NCBI GenBank assembly: GCA_900315745.1
Contig: ONAG01000024.1
Location: forward strand, 1-48,901
DNA length: 48,901 nucleotides
Origin: an uncultured Prevotellaceae bacterium
GTDB lineage: Bacteria > Bacteroidota > Bacteroidia > Bacteroidales > Bacteroidaceae
Direction of reading: 5' to 3'
The notes under the pieces are model-generated. The model worked only from the letters and a program-made list of their open reading frames with translations. It had not been told where the DNA came from and searched no databases. Below are positions 7,921 to 15,365 of the stretch, one piece after another. Every line of letters starts with the position of its first letter. The stretch's first letter is position 1. The position numbers were made by a program, and so were the translations under genes.

Positions 7921-8050
7921 CGTTGCTTCTGTTTTTCGTTTCAACATATTCACAAACATGGGGCGTACATAGCATGGCGCATTGACATGACGGCCTTCTC
8001 CCGTTTGCACCGCAAAAATAGAAAAAATAGCCAAACACACGGCCACATTC

Positions 8051-8092
8051 ACCGGCAAAAATTGCAGGACCGGCAAAAATTCACTACCTTTG
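8051..8092 (+). promoter_or_regulatory. Promoter with a 13-bp direct repeat, upstream of the phosphoribosyltransferase
   Basis: TTG at 8062-8064, 20-bp spacer and TACCTTTG at 8085-8092 form a good Bacteroidota promoter. ACCGGCAAAAATT occurs at 8051-8063 and again at 8069-8081, an 18-bp period that straddles the -33 element and lies almost two helical turns apart. This is a plausible operator. The leader before the ATG at 8111 would be only about 12 nt. Confidence 0.6.
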
Positions 8093-8110
8093 CATATCTG
8101 ACGTGCCGCC

Positions 8111-8701
8111 ATGGAAAAAGTCTACGACTACGAAGACATCAAGGAAATATGCATCCTGGACTACTACCCCAGCAAGTTGCAGGGCATGATGGAGCTGACC
8201 CCTGAGCAGATGGTGGTCAGCCAGTTCGTCATCGACTTCAAGAACGGGCACCGGCCCGCATCCATCCTGGCGGCGAAAATGGCGGCGAAGATCATCGGAA
8301 AACATTTCGAGCTGGACAAGGAACCCGTGGTGTTCATACCGGTCCCCGCTTCCACAAGAGAGGACACCGCCAAAAGATACAGTCTGTTTTCCTATCTGGT
8401 AAGCCAGCACTGCCATGTCACCGACGGACACAGATGGGTCAACAACTGGCGTGAGGTGGAGAAGAAGCACCTCTCCCAAAACCACAAAATCGTCGATGAC
8501 AAAAACCGTTGGTTCATCGACTACTCCAAGGTCAAGGGTGCCAGAGTCATCATTTTCGACGACGTGGCGACTACCGGTGAGACATCGGCCGACTTCATCC
8601 GGAGACTGGAGGAATGCGGCGCCAAGGTGATCGGAAAAGTTTTCCTCGCCAATTCATACTTCTGGAAAGTACACCAGAAAGAAAAGGAGGGCCAGCCCTG
8701 A
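8111..8701 (+). CDS. Phosphoribosyltransferase-fold protein
   Basis: A 196-residue protein carrying the PRPP-binding signature VIIFDDVATTGET (type I PRTase loop: hydrophobics, two acids, T-TG-T) near residue 150, preceded by VVFIPVPAST, which matches the PPi loop of ComF-like PRTases. An N-terminal ~60 residues (DIKEICILDYYPSK...) is not recognised. ComF-like PRTases often travel with plasmid and conjugative genes and are linked to DNA uptake or nucleotide salvage. The exact reaction here is unknown. Its base composition is GC-richer than the genes to its left, and it marks the start of the plasmid-like backbone. Confidence 0.75.
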   Translation: MEKVYDYEDIKEICILDYYPSKLQGMMELTPEQMVVSQFVIDFKNGHRPASILAAKMAAKIIGKHFELDKEPVVFIPVPASTREDTAKRYSLFSYLVSQHCHVTDGHRWVNNWREVEKKHLSQNHKIVDDKNRWFIDYSKVKGARVIIFDDVATTGETSADFIRRLEECGAKVIGKVFLANSYFWKVHQKEKEGQP

Positions 8702-8965
8702 TCTCCAGGCCGGCCTTCGACAAAAACACTATATCAAGACAAAAAGGATTTTCATAATCCATCCCATACAGTACGGGCTTTACACAAAAGCCATCGCAAG
8801 CGACCCGTTTGCTTGAATTTCTTTAATCATTACCCTTTAATCACACAACCCTTTAATCCACGCTTTCTCTTCAGAGGAGCAAGTGCCACTTGTCCATACT
8901 GGCGATGGTCGGACGATGTCCGACAACCCTTTGGCATAGCACCCATCTCTGGTCCGGAGTGGGCT
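8702..8965. other. Non-coding stretch with short repeats and hairpins
   Basis: Contains CCCTTTAATC twice (about 8832 and 8848) with a related CTTTAATCAT just before, a perfect hairpin GTCGGAC-GAT-GTCCGAC (about 8906-8922), and CAAGTGCCACTTG (about 8880). These may be operator or leader structures for the clamp gene. No gene is seen. Confidence 0.4.
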
Positions 8966-9170
8966 ATTACTTCGCGAAGATAGACGGCAAGTCGCTGTGG
9001 TCATCGGTCTTCACGGGAACTTTTCCTTCCCTACCGGCTGCCGCAGGCAGGCAAAACTTTCCGCGAACCTTCCGAATGGCCGGCACTCCCTGCCATCTTC
9101 GGGAGCGGCGTAATAACAACTCCCAGACACAGAAGGCTGCAAGCAGCCAGGCGAAAGGGAAACAAAAACA
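8966..9170 (+). repeat. 205-bp conserved leader element, copy A (upstream of the clamp gene)
   Basis: One of three related blocks (others 37539-37746 and 47871-48076), all in plus orientation and directly upstream of a plus-strand gene. It opens with ATTACTTCGCGAAGATAG (palindrome CTTCGCGAAG), has the hairpin CTGCC-GCA-GGCAG, then CTTTCCGCGAACCTTCCGAATG, TGCCATCTTCGG, GGCGTAATAACAAC, and ends near GCGAAAGGGAAACAAAAACA. Because only the hairpin stem and certain blocks are kept, it looks like a non-coding regulatory leader or promoter region rather than a coding sequence. Confidence 0.7.
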
Positions 9171-9255
9171 GGCGAGGCAGCGAGCCGAGCCGAATGGGAA
9201 GAACGTAATTCAAAGGAAACGCAGGACCAACCACCCTGCACAACAAAACAACGAT

Positions 9256-10392
9256 ATGAAATTCAACGTAAACAGCGACGAAATGGGCAAGAGCATCCAA
9301 GGCCTTGCCAAAATGGTGAGCGGAAAATCAAGCCTGGCCATCCTCGACCACTTCCTTTTCGTGGTGGATGACAACAACCTGCATGTGACCGCCTCAGACG
9401 GAGAGAACATGATGAGGACAACCATGGACATCGACGTGCTGTCCATGCCGGACAAGGAGGATGACAGGAGATTCTGCATCCATAACACCGTCATTTGCGA
9501 CTTCCTCAAGAACATCCCCTCACAACCCATCACCTTCGATGTGGACATGGAGAACAGCGAGACGAAGATCTCCTACATGAACGGACACATCCAGTTCCCA
9601 TGCACCTCCGGCAACGACTACCCCTCCATCTGCTTCATGAAAGACGAGCATGAGAGCGTCTCCCTCCCTTCCGGCACCATCCTCGAGGACATCACCCGTA
9701 CAAGCCCGTTCACAGGACAGGATACCCTCAGGCCGGTCATGAACGCCATCTGCTTCAACTTCCTCAGCGAGGGACTTGACGTGGTCAGCTCCAACGGCGG
9801 GGTACTGGTGAAAATCACACACACCAGCATCAGGACAGAGAAAGAGGCCAAGTTCCTCCTCCCCCCGAAACCCGTGACCATGCTGAAATACTTCCTCAGC
9901 AAAGAGGAAAAGGACGTGAGCATCCGCTTCACGGACAACGCAGCTGTCTTCGAATGCGACAACTGGCAGCTGACTTGCCGACTCGTGGAGGGCAGATACC
10001 CGAACTACAACAGCGTCATCCCCCAAAACAGCAACATCGAGGTGACCGTTGACAAGAAACAACTCCAGGAGAGCATCCGCCGCATGCTTCCCATGGGCAA
10101 CCAATCCATGAAAACAGTGAAGTTCGAGACAGCAAGCACCGTGCTCACCGTCTCCTCCGAGGATGTGGACTTCAACAAGAGCGCCAAGGAAGATGTCACC
10201 TGCGAGACATCTGGAAACGGCATCACCATCGGCGTCAACGGCGAGGTCATCAACACCATGCTCTCACAAATCCATTCCGACGTGGCCAAGCTGAGAATGA
10301 CGGAATACTCGCGCCCCATCATCATCGTGCCCGATGCGGACAAGGAGAACGAGACATTCATGGGACTGGTCATGCCGACCCTCATCTCATAG
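9256..10392 (+). CDS. dnaN-like: DNA polymerase III beta sliding-clamp homologue
   Basis: A 378-residue protein with the three-domain clamp layout of DnaN: MKFNVNSDEMGKSIQGLAKMV at the N terminus, SLAILDHFLFVVDDNNLHVTASD (typical strand pair of domain 1), a central region with CRLVEGRYPNYNSVIP (a strongly conserved DnaN motif at the domain 2-3 junction), and a C-terminal end PIIIVPDADKENETFMGLVMP similar to the peptide-binding edge. DnaN forms a ring on DNA that tethers polymerase. The ATG at 9256 matches the usual N terminus; the frame runs open to 8890 through the leader. A terminator follows. A clamp beside a replication initiator suggests an element that brings its own clamp. Confidence 0.85.
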   Translation: MKFNVNSDEMGKSIQGLAKMVSGKSSLAILDHFLFVVDDNNLHVTASDGENMMRTTMDIDVLSMPDKEDDRRFCIHNTVICDFLKNIPSQPITFDVDMENSETKISYMNGHIQFPCTSGNDYPSICFMKDEHESVSLPSGTILEDITRTSPFTGQDTLRPVMNAICFNFLSEGLDVVSSNGGVLVKITHTSIRTEKEAKFLLPPKPVTMLKYFLSKEEKDVSIRFTDNAAVFECDNWQLTCRLVEGRYPNYNSVIPQNSNIEVTVDKKQLQESIRRMLPMGNQSMKTVKFETASTVLTVSSEDVDFNKSAKEDVTCETSGNGITIGVNGEVINTMLSQIHSDVAKLRMTEYSRPIIIVPDADKENETFMGLVMPTLIS

Positions 10393-10419
10393 CGACCCTT
10401 CCTCACCTGAGCCTTCTTA

Positions 10420-10447
10420 CCTCCCATCGACACATGGGAGGTTTTCT
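10420..10447 (+). terminator. Intrinsic terminator of the clamp gene
   Basis: CCTCCCAT (10420-10427) pairs with ATGGGAGG (10434-10441) and is followed by TTTTCTT. It lies 28 bp after the clamp stop codon. Confidence 0.85.
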
Positions 10448-10492
10448 TATCCCTACCCTATCGTCCGCAAGCGGAAAGTTCCGGACGTGCCA

Positions 10493-10528
10493 CAAAAAAC
10501 ACCCGACAATAGGCCATACTGTCGGGTG
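10493..10528 (-). terminator. Intrinsic terminator of the replication-initiator operon
   Basis: On the minus strand CACCCGACA and TGTCGGGTG (10520-10528 and 10500-10508) form a 9-bp stem followed by TTTTTTG. It lies 25 bp after the stop of the initiator gene. Together with the plus terminator at 10420-10447 it separates the two convergent units. Confidence 0.85.
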
Positions 10529-10552
10529 CTTGCTGATTGTGATACCGGAAAA

Positions 10553-11758
10553 TCAGTCCACGTCGGTGATGTCGGCGATGCTCTTGAAAAGATTGTCTAT
10601 GGCCTTGATGATATAAGCCTTCTTGTCGATAATCTTGCTGCTCTTCTTGGTATCGGCAATGATATCGTAGATGTAGTTGAACTTGCCCTCTATCTCCAAG
10701 AAGTTCTCCGGGGTCACCAAAGCGACATACTTCTTGATCAATTCCTCGTCCTTGAACAAGAAGGTCGTACGGAGCCATTTGTCTACCATGTTCTTGGAAT
10801 ACCTGACCCTGTCCTCATAATCCTCCTTGCTGACAAGGAGACGCTTGATGATGTGGAACTTGATGTAGTCAGGCTCCTGCCCCCTCACGGGAGTGCCCTT
10901 GTACTCGCACTCGTAAGTGAAGGAGATGTCGCTCTCCCCTTCCTCGAACATCTTGCTGAGATTCTCCTGGGCCACATCCAAGACACAACGCCTCACCTTG
11001 CGGAACTCCTTGTACTTGTCTGATATGTTCAGACGGTCACGGAGCTTGGAGGTGCGGATGCGGATATATTCCTTGTCACGGAACTGTGAGAGCAGCATGT
11101 ACATCAGCTGGGTGTAGCGGTTGCCGCTCTTCATAATGACGCTGTCATAGAGCTTGAGATATCCGAAGTCGGTGGAGATGAATTTCTCCGCCACCTCCGG
11201 GGTGAACGAGAAGATGACGATGCGCTTGTAACGCTTGTCGGAGATGGACACGTCACACAAGTGGGTGTAACGGGTGAAGTCTATGTAATCCTCGCTCTCG
11301 CCGACATCCCTTCCCTTTATCTTCACCGGCATCTGAACGGGGATGTCGGCCATATGGATGAGAGACTGCTCAAGGTCGTAATAATTCCTCGCATTGCTGC
11401 TCAACTCGTTCATCTTGAAAACAATGTCGTATTTGCCCGGACTGACCTCAACACTCTCACTGTCATTGAATACCAATGAGAGACTGCTGTCCCGGGAATT
11501 GATGATGGCTCGGCGCGACCCCATGCTGAAAAGCTTCTTGAGGTCCACCTGCAGCTTTTTGATGATGTTGATGATGGCACGAATCTGAATCTTGGAGAAA
11601 TCGTGCTTCATCATCGCAAACGACACGGGGACCATCATGTCGGTCTGTGTCGAAATGGGGACTACCTCGTCTTTGTTGAGCAGGACCACTGACTCCTGGG
11701 GAGCGCCGGGCCTGGAATCGTCAGAAGATGTTTTCGAGGCGTTCTTTTTTCCAGTCAT
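10553..11758 (-). CDS. RepB/Rep_3-family plasmid replication initiator
   Basis: A 401-residue protein from the ATG at 11758 (2 bp after the upstream stop). A low-complexity N terminus is followed by VPVSFAMMKHDFSKIQIRAI, the opening of Rep_3-type initiators, which consist of two winged-helix domains that bind iterons and melt the origin. Further support comes from SFTPEVAEKF, LKLYDSVIMKSGNRYTQLMYMLLSQF, LRDRLNISDKYKEFRKVRRCVLDVAQ and ISFTYECEYKGTPVRG, the usual Rep_3 WH1/WH2 landmarks (KxxxRY-YxLL, KFxxxRxxVLxxAxxEI). It is co-transcribed with an HTH gene and lies next to a large array of direct repeats that could be its iterons. Confidence 0.8.
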   Translation of the reverse strand: MTGKKNASKTSSDDSRPGAPQESVVLLNKDEVVPISTQTDMMVPVSFAMMKHDFSKIQIRAIINIIKKLQVDLKKLFSMGSRRAIINSRDSSLSLVFNDSESVEVSPGKYDIVFKMNELSSNARNYYDLEQSLIHMADIPVQMPVKIKGRDVGESEDYIDFTRYTHLCDVSISDKRYKRIVIFSFTPEVAEKFISTDFGYLKLYDSVIMKSGNRYTQLMYMLLSQFRDKEYIRIRTSKLRDRLNISDKYKEFRKVRRCVLDVAQENLSKMFEEGESDISFTYECEYKGTPVRGQEPDYIKFHIIKRLLVSKEDYEDRVRYSKNMVDKWLRTTFLFKDEELIKKYVALVTPENFLEIEGKFNYIYDIIADTKKSSKIIDKKAYIIKAIDNLFKSIADITDVD

Positions 11759-11760
11759 AA

Positions 11761-12171
11761 TCAATTATCTAAAGTAAAACGAAGATTGTAATAGGAGATA
11801 TACTTGGCAAGTGTCGATTTTCTATATTGTTTGCCGGACTCCATCTTGGCGATGGACTTGGGCTGTATCTGCGTCTGGCTGAAAGCAGATAATACGGAGA
11901 GTCCCGCAGCAGTTCGCTTTTCCTTCAAAATTGTTCCTATGTCAGTCATACTCTCTACAGGACGGCCGTCGAGGAGCAAACGCTTGCCCAGAATCTTGAC
12001 GTACTTGAGAAGATTCTCGAACGAATATTCCTGATGACGCTCAATATTGTACATGACCATAACGTTAAGCTTTTCCTCAGCATTCTTGATATCCCTGAGA
12101 GAGATGGTGGTCATCATACGGATCTTGTACAACTCTTGCTCTATTTCATACAAAGAGTCAAACTGGTTCAT
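11761..12171 (-). CDS. HTH (Xre-like) regulator upstream of the initiator
   Basis: A 136-residue protein. The N-terminal ~80 residues are helical and coiled-coil-like (SLYEIEQELYKIRMMTTI...). The C-terminal ~55 residues form an Xre-type helix-turn-helix: IGTILKEKRTAAGLS, then FSQTQIQPKSIAKMESG as the recognition-helix part. This places the DNA-binding domain at the C terminus, unlike typical Xre repressors. Its stop is 2 bp from the initiator start, so both are made from one promoter at 12209-12242 with an inverted repeat just upstream. It is a reasonable candidate for copy-number or origin regulation. Confidence 0.75.
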   Translation of the reverse strand: MNQFDSLYEIEQELYKIRMMTTISLRDIKNAEEKLNVMVMYNIERHQEYSFENLLKYVKILGKRLLLDGRPVESMTDIGTILKEKRTAAGLSVLSAFSQTQIQPKSIAKMESGKQYRKSTLAKYISYYNLRFTLDN

Positions 12172-12208
12172 GTAGTAGCTCGATATTCTTATTCTATTAA
12201 TATTGCAA

Positions 12209-12242
12209 CAAAATTAAACCATTTTCATCGAATAAGCAAAAA
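12209..12242 (-). promoter_or_regulatory. Promoter of the HTH-initiator operon
   Basis: On the minus strand TTTTTG (12237-12242), a 20-bp spacer and TAATTTTG (12209-12216) match the Bacteroidota -33/-7 consensus closely. Start of transcription would fall near 12201, about 30 nt before the HTH start codon. Confidence 0.8.
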
Positions 12243-12250
12243 TTATATTC

Positions 12251-12275
12251 ATTATCGGTATAACCCGATAATAGA
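12251..12275. promoter_or_regulatory. Inverted repeat 1 (TATTATCGGG family)
   Basis: ATTATCGGT and CCCGATAAT (12251-12259 and 12264-12272) flank ATAA. On the minus strand it reads TCTATTATCGGGTTATACC, identical over 19 bp to site 2 read on the plus strand. It lies 8 bp upstream of the -33 element of the HTH-initiator promoter, which suits an operator, and at the left end of the repeat array. Confidence 0.7.
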
Positions 12276-13139
12276 TTTAAGGAAAATTAATGAAAAAGTA
12301 CTATTTCCTTTCCGCTTAATGGATATAAAAGCAAAAATCCTCTTCATCATGACTCCGGAATGTTCCAATATGACCAGGACGGGAATCTCCCTGCCAAATC
12401 CGTAACTGCTTGATAAAAAGTACTATTTCTTTTCCGCAAGGTAAAAAAGTACTATTTCTTTTCCGTTTGCAACAGCCTGTATCTGGATGATGCGCCGGAT
12501 ACCTTTTCTCTATATGAGCATGGAGCCAGTTTCCCTGGATTTCAGGCATCAAAGGACTGGCCTGTCAAAAGTACTATTTCTTTTCCGTTTCCCCGTTACA
12601 CACGGAAGAGCCCCTAAAAAGCACTATTTCTTTTCCGTTTGGTGTGTTGAGCCCTCATCCTGACGGGATTCTACCAAAGAAATGTTCCATTTCTTTATAA
12701 CTACCATATTATAAAGGCATTCGAAGTACTATTTCTTTTCCGGTTCAGAGGAAAACCGAAGATCCATGGCAACAGTCACAGCCCTGAAACGCCGTCATCT
12801 CTTCCTTTCAGAGACAAAGTACTATTTCTTTTCCGCGAAAGTACTATTTTCTTTCCACATGGAGACGGTTCCAAACTAGATTTAGATAATATTCACAGTT
12901 ATGTACTATTTCTTTTCCGCGACCATTGAAAAAGTGCTATTTCTTTTCCGCACGAGTACTATTTCCTTTCCGTTTTTTCGTAAATGATTGATGGTCAATA
13001 TCATACTGTATTAACACTAAGCCCATCAATTGCAAAAAAAAGTAAAGGGACAACCTGCAAAACTCCATTTCGACAGTATTTTTGCAAACCTCAAGGTGAC
13101 AAAAAAAGCCTGGAAACACGAGGATGTACTATTTCTTTT

Positions 13140-13368
13140 CCATAAAAGGGCGAAGTACTATTTCTTTTCCGTCCAAATGTTAATTGTACTATTTCCATTC
13201 CACCGATGTACTATTTCCATTCCGCCATGTCTGAAAAAGCACTATTTCTTTTCCTCTCATTGCTATTTCTTTTCCGTTTCTAAAATGTAACTTGTTGATT
13301 TATAAGCATTTGCCGTATGCTACTAATGAATGGTTAATTTGAACTTATTAAAAGACGGTCAAGGAGGA
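13140..13368 (+). repeat. Segmental duplication inside the array (partner 14297-14533)
   Basis: The block 13140-13368 and the block 14297-14533 align end to end: AAAAGGGCGAAGTACTA / AAAAGGCGAAGTACTA, then CAAATGTTAATT / AAATGTTAATT, several repeats, a repeat-free tail containing GCTACTAATGA and TTAAAAGAC. The array has therefore grown by duplication of long composite units, not only by single-repeat slippage. Confidence 0.65.
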
Positions 13369-13497
13369 CTGTTTTTCATTGTTTTTCTGTTCGTTGTCAT
13401 TTAGGATGGAAAGACCATCCCCCACCACATGGGCCTTTAGGGCATGCTCCAGATACTTCCCTTGCATAGCGTCGATAGCTTGAAAACGTGTAATCAT
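13348..13497 (-). CDS. Small ORF inside the repeat array, 49 residues
   Basis: ATG at 13497 to TAA at 13348 encodes a 49-residue peptide beginning MITRFQAIDAMQGKYLEHAL and ending in a polar tail NDNEQKNNEKQ. No family recognised. It occupies one of the few stretches of the array free of repeats, and inverted repeat 2 lies 33 bp upstream of its start, similar to inverted repeat 1 upstream of the HTH gene. No TAnnTTTG element is visible before it. It may be a small regulatory protein or a gene remnant. Confidence 0.35.
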   Translation of the reverse strand: MITRFQAIDAMQGKYLEHALKAHVVGDGLSILNDNEQKNNEKQSSLTVF

Positions 13498-13529
13498 GGG
13501 AACTTTGCGGAAAAAAACAGCGCACATTG

Positions 13530-13557
13530 TCTATTATCGGGTTATACCTATAATAGA
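13530..13557. promoter_or_regulatory. Inverted repeat 2 (TATTATCGGG family)
   Basis: TCTATTATCGGG and ACCTATAATAGA flank TTAT; the arms pair except at two positions. The left 19 bp are identical to site 1 in inverse orientation. It separates the two halves of the repeat array (last repeat before it at 13260, first after it at 13669). Confidence 0.7.
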
Positions 13558-14586
13558 TAGCGTTAAACCGGAACAGATGGTCTTCGATATCTTTGACGAA
13601 CCATCTGGAACCTTTTCTACTCCAAGGTTCCGAAAAAATGAGGACAGAATAAGAGTGCCGTTGGCGATGTACTATTTCTTTTCCGCGAAAGTACTATTTC
13701 CTTTCCGTTTGCCATGAGAAAAGTACTATTTCCTTTCCGTTACGTACAGAAGTACTATTTCTTTTCCGCGACCATTGAAAAAGTACTATTTCTTTTCCGA
13801 ATGAGTACATGCCCCCTATCCAAACTGCCAGGAGAAGTACTATTTCCTTTCCGATACGGATAGAAGTACTATTTCTTTTCTGCAACCATTGGAAAAGTGC
13901 TATTTCTTTTCCGCATGAGCGTATGCTCCCTTTCTAAACAGCCAGAAGAAGTACTATTTCCTTTCCGAATCGGTGGAAGTACTATTTCTTTTCCGCTTTG
14001 ATCGTGCAGGCAGCATGGATTTAGGTAAAATTTACTTAAAAGTACTATTTTATTTCCAAACACCACCAAAATGTGCTATTTCTTTTCCGCTCATTACTAT
14101 TTCCTTTCCGCGAAAGCACTATTTCTTTTCCGCATCCTGGTAACTGATTGAACATCAATTGGCAAAACAATTAACATTAAGAGGATTAAATGTGAACAAA
14201 TGTAAAATCAATTATCATAAGACTTTAATTAAAATGGAATTTTGTAAACAAAAGAGAACGAAATATGGCCGTCTTGTGTTAAAAGCGCTATTTCTTTTCC
14301 GTTAAAAGGCGAAGTACTATTTTCTTTCCGTTTAAATGTTAATTCTGCTATTTCTTTTCCAGCAGTGTACTATTTCTTTTCCGCATCCCCTAAAAAAGAA
14401 CTACTTTTATTCCGCTCAGTACTATTTCTTTTCCGTTTTCAATTTGTAATTTATTGATAATCAATCATTTGCACCACTGCTACTAATGACTTATTAATTT
14501 TGAAATTTTTAAAAGACTATCAAAGGGGAAGGATTTAAAAATTTTATTTTAACTCAAAATTTTAAGAATAGATGCTTTAGCTACGC

Positions 14587-14768
14587 GAAAAAGCCAGCTA
14601 AGAGTGTTCCGCCGAAGGCGGAAAGGTTTTCTTAGCGGATGGGCCCGTCTAAATACAGTGAGCCGTCCGTGGGTAGGACGGCTCTTTTTTAAGCCATTGC
14701 ATTTAGCATGGGCACAGCCATGTTGCTGGCGGGTTGCTCCTCAGCAGAGCCCGTTTCCTCGTCCGGCT
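14587..14768 (-). ncRNA. Candidate structured RNA of about 180 nt within the array region
   Basis: A strong minus-strand promoter (14775-14806) has no ORF of note behind it. The transcript would contain the 9-bp hairpin GAGCCGTCC/GGACGGCTC and end in a nested structure: GCTAAGA/TCTTAGC enclosing TTCCGC-CTTCGG-... with a stable UUCG-type tetraloop, then TGGCTTTTTCG as a terminator. Such a short, promoter-to-terminator unit next to a plasmid origin may be a copy-control or other regulatory RNA. Only a 10-codon ORF lies inside. The same hairpins read on the plus strand also end in a T run (14685-14690), so the element could be bidirectional. Confidence 0.55.
14660..14690 (+). terminator. Plus-strand intrinsic terminator
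   Basis: GAGCCGTCC (14660-14668) pairs perfectly with GGACGGCTC (14676-14684), followed by TTTTTT. It would stop any plus-strand transcript leaving the repeat array. Confidence 0.75.
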
Positions 14769-14774
14769 GCGGTG

Positions 14775-14806
14775 CAAAAGTACGAATAAAAGGCTGAAAT
14801 GCCAAA
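14775..14806 (-). promoter_or_regulatory. Promoter of the candidate RNA
   Basis: On the minus strand TTTGG (14802-14806), a 19-bp spacer and TACTTTTG (14775-14782) match the Bacteroidota consensus. Confidence 0.7.
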
Positions 14807-15234
14807 TTTTACGGAAGTGAAGTGGTGTGCTTTCTTCACAAATGTTGTCCTGACGATGTACCAGTGGACGCAGGTTGGATCAAAAAGTACTATTTCTTTT
14901 CCGTCCCCTACCCTATTCATGTATCGGGACTCTGTGAGATACAGCCGGAAAAACGGTTTCAATACACCAAACGACAATGTTCAAACAGGCAAATCATCCA
15001 TTTTTTTCTCTGTTACAGTTGAATCATATTCTATTGATTTTCACATCTATACGTTTTTTAGACGACGTTTTTTCCGCAAAAAGTACTATTTTCTTTCCGT
15101 TTTCCAGGTGTCTCACCCAGCCTTGGCGAATGGTTAAAGTGTTACTTTAACGTATTGCTTAAAATTCTAATAATGAGCAAGTTGAGGAAATTTTACAAAT
15201 TGATTCCTAACGGAAAACTTTAACCCACATTTTA

Positions 15235-15258
15235 TATTATCGGGTCATCCCGATAATA
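15235..15258. promoter_or_regulatory. Inverted repeat 3, perfect (TATTATCGGG family)
   Basis: TATTATCGGG and CCCGATAATA form perfect 10-bp arms around TCAT. It lies about 135 bp beyond the last array repeat and 107 bp beyond the topB stop. With sites 1 and 2 it brackets the array (12251, 13530, 15235). The region 15100-15365 otherwise shows no gene. Confidence 0.7.
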
Positions 15259-15365
15259 GACTACGTGGTATTTTCCATTTTTGCGGGTATTGACATGGAC
15301 TTTGGATTCCCATATCCATAAATCAGCATTTGCCGAGATGGAAATTCGGAATCTTTTTGTACCGC

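Larger units (their letters stand above)
12298..15099 (+). repeat. Array of about 39 direct repeats, consensus GTACTATTTCTTTTCCG (iteron-like)
   Basis: I count about 39 copies of a 17-bp unit, all in the same orientation, at 12298, 12420, 12449, 12571, 12621, 12726, 12819, 12841, 12903, 12934, 12956, 13126, 13155, 13186, 13208, 13239, 13260, then 13669 to 14116 densely, 14285 to 14419, and single copies at 14887 and 15083. Variation is mostly at T/C in the middle, A/G/C at position 2-3 and the last G. Spacing is irregular (5 to over 100 bp), so this is not a CRISPR. The position next to a Rep_3 initiator suggests iterons, an incompatibility/copy-control region or a centromere, but the copy number and length are far above usual iteron clusters. 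Confidence 0.85.

Noticed and set aside
8890-9255. N-terminal extension of the clamp ORF to 8890
   Set aside because: That part translates the conserved leader element; DnaN similarity starts at the ATG at 9256.
12298-14100. Minus-strand ORFs in the array with peptides such as GKEIVLF and KRNSTS
   Set aside because: They are the repeat unit read in frame; they have no start context or conserved composition.
12298-15099. Repeat array as a CRISPR
   Set aside because: Units are only 17 bp, spacing is irregular (5 to over 100 bp), composite blocks are duplicated with their spacers, and no cas genes are nearby.
12251-15258. Inverted repeats as XerCD dif-type sites
   Set aside because: Arm and spacer pattern does not match known dif or pdif sites, and no tyrosine recombinase is encoded in the window; an operator role fits as well.
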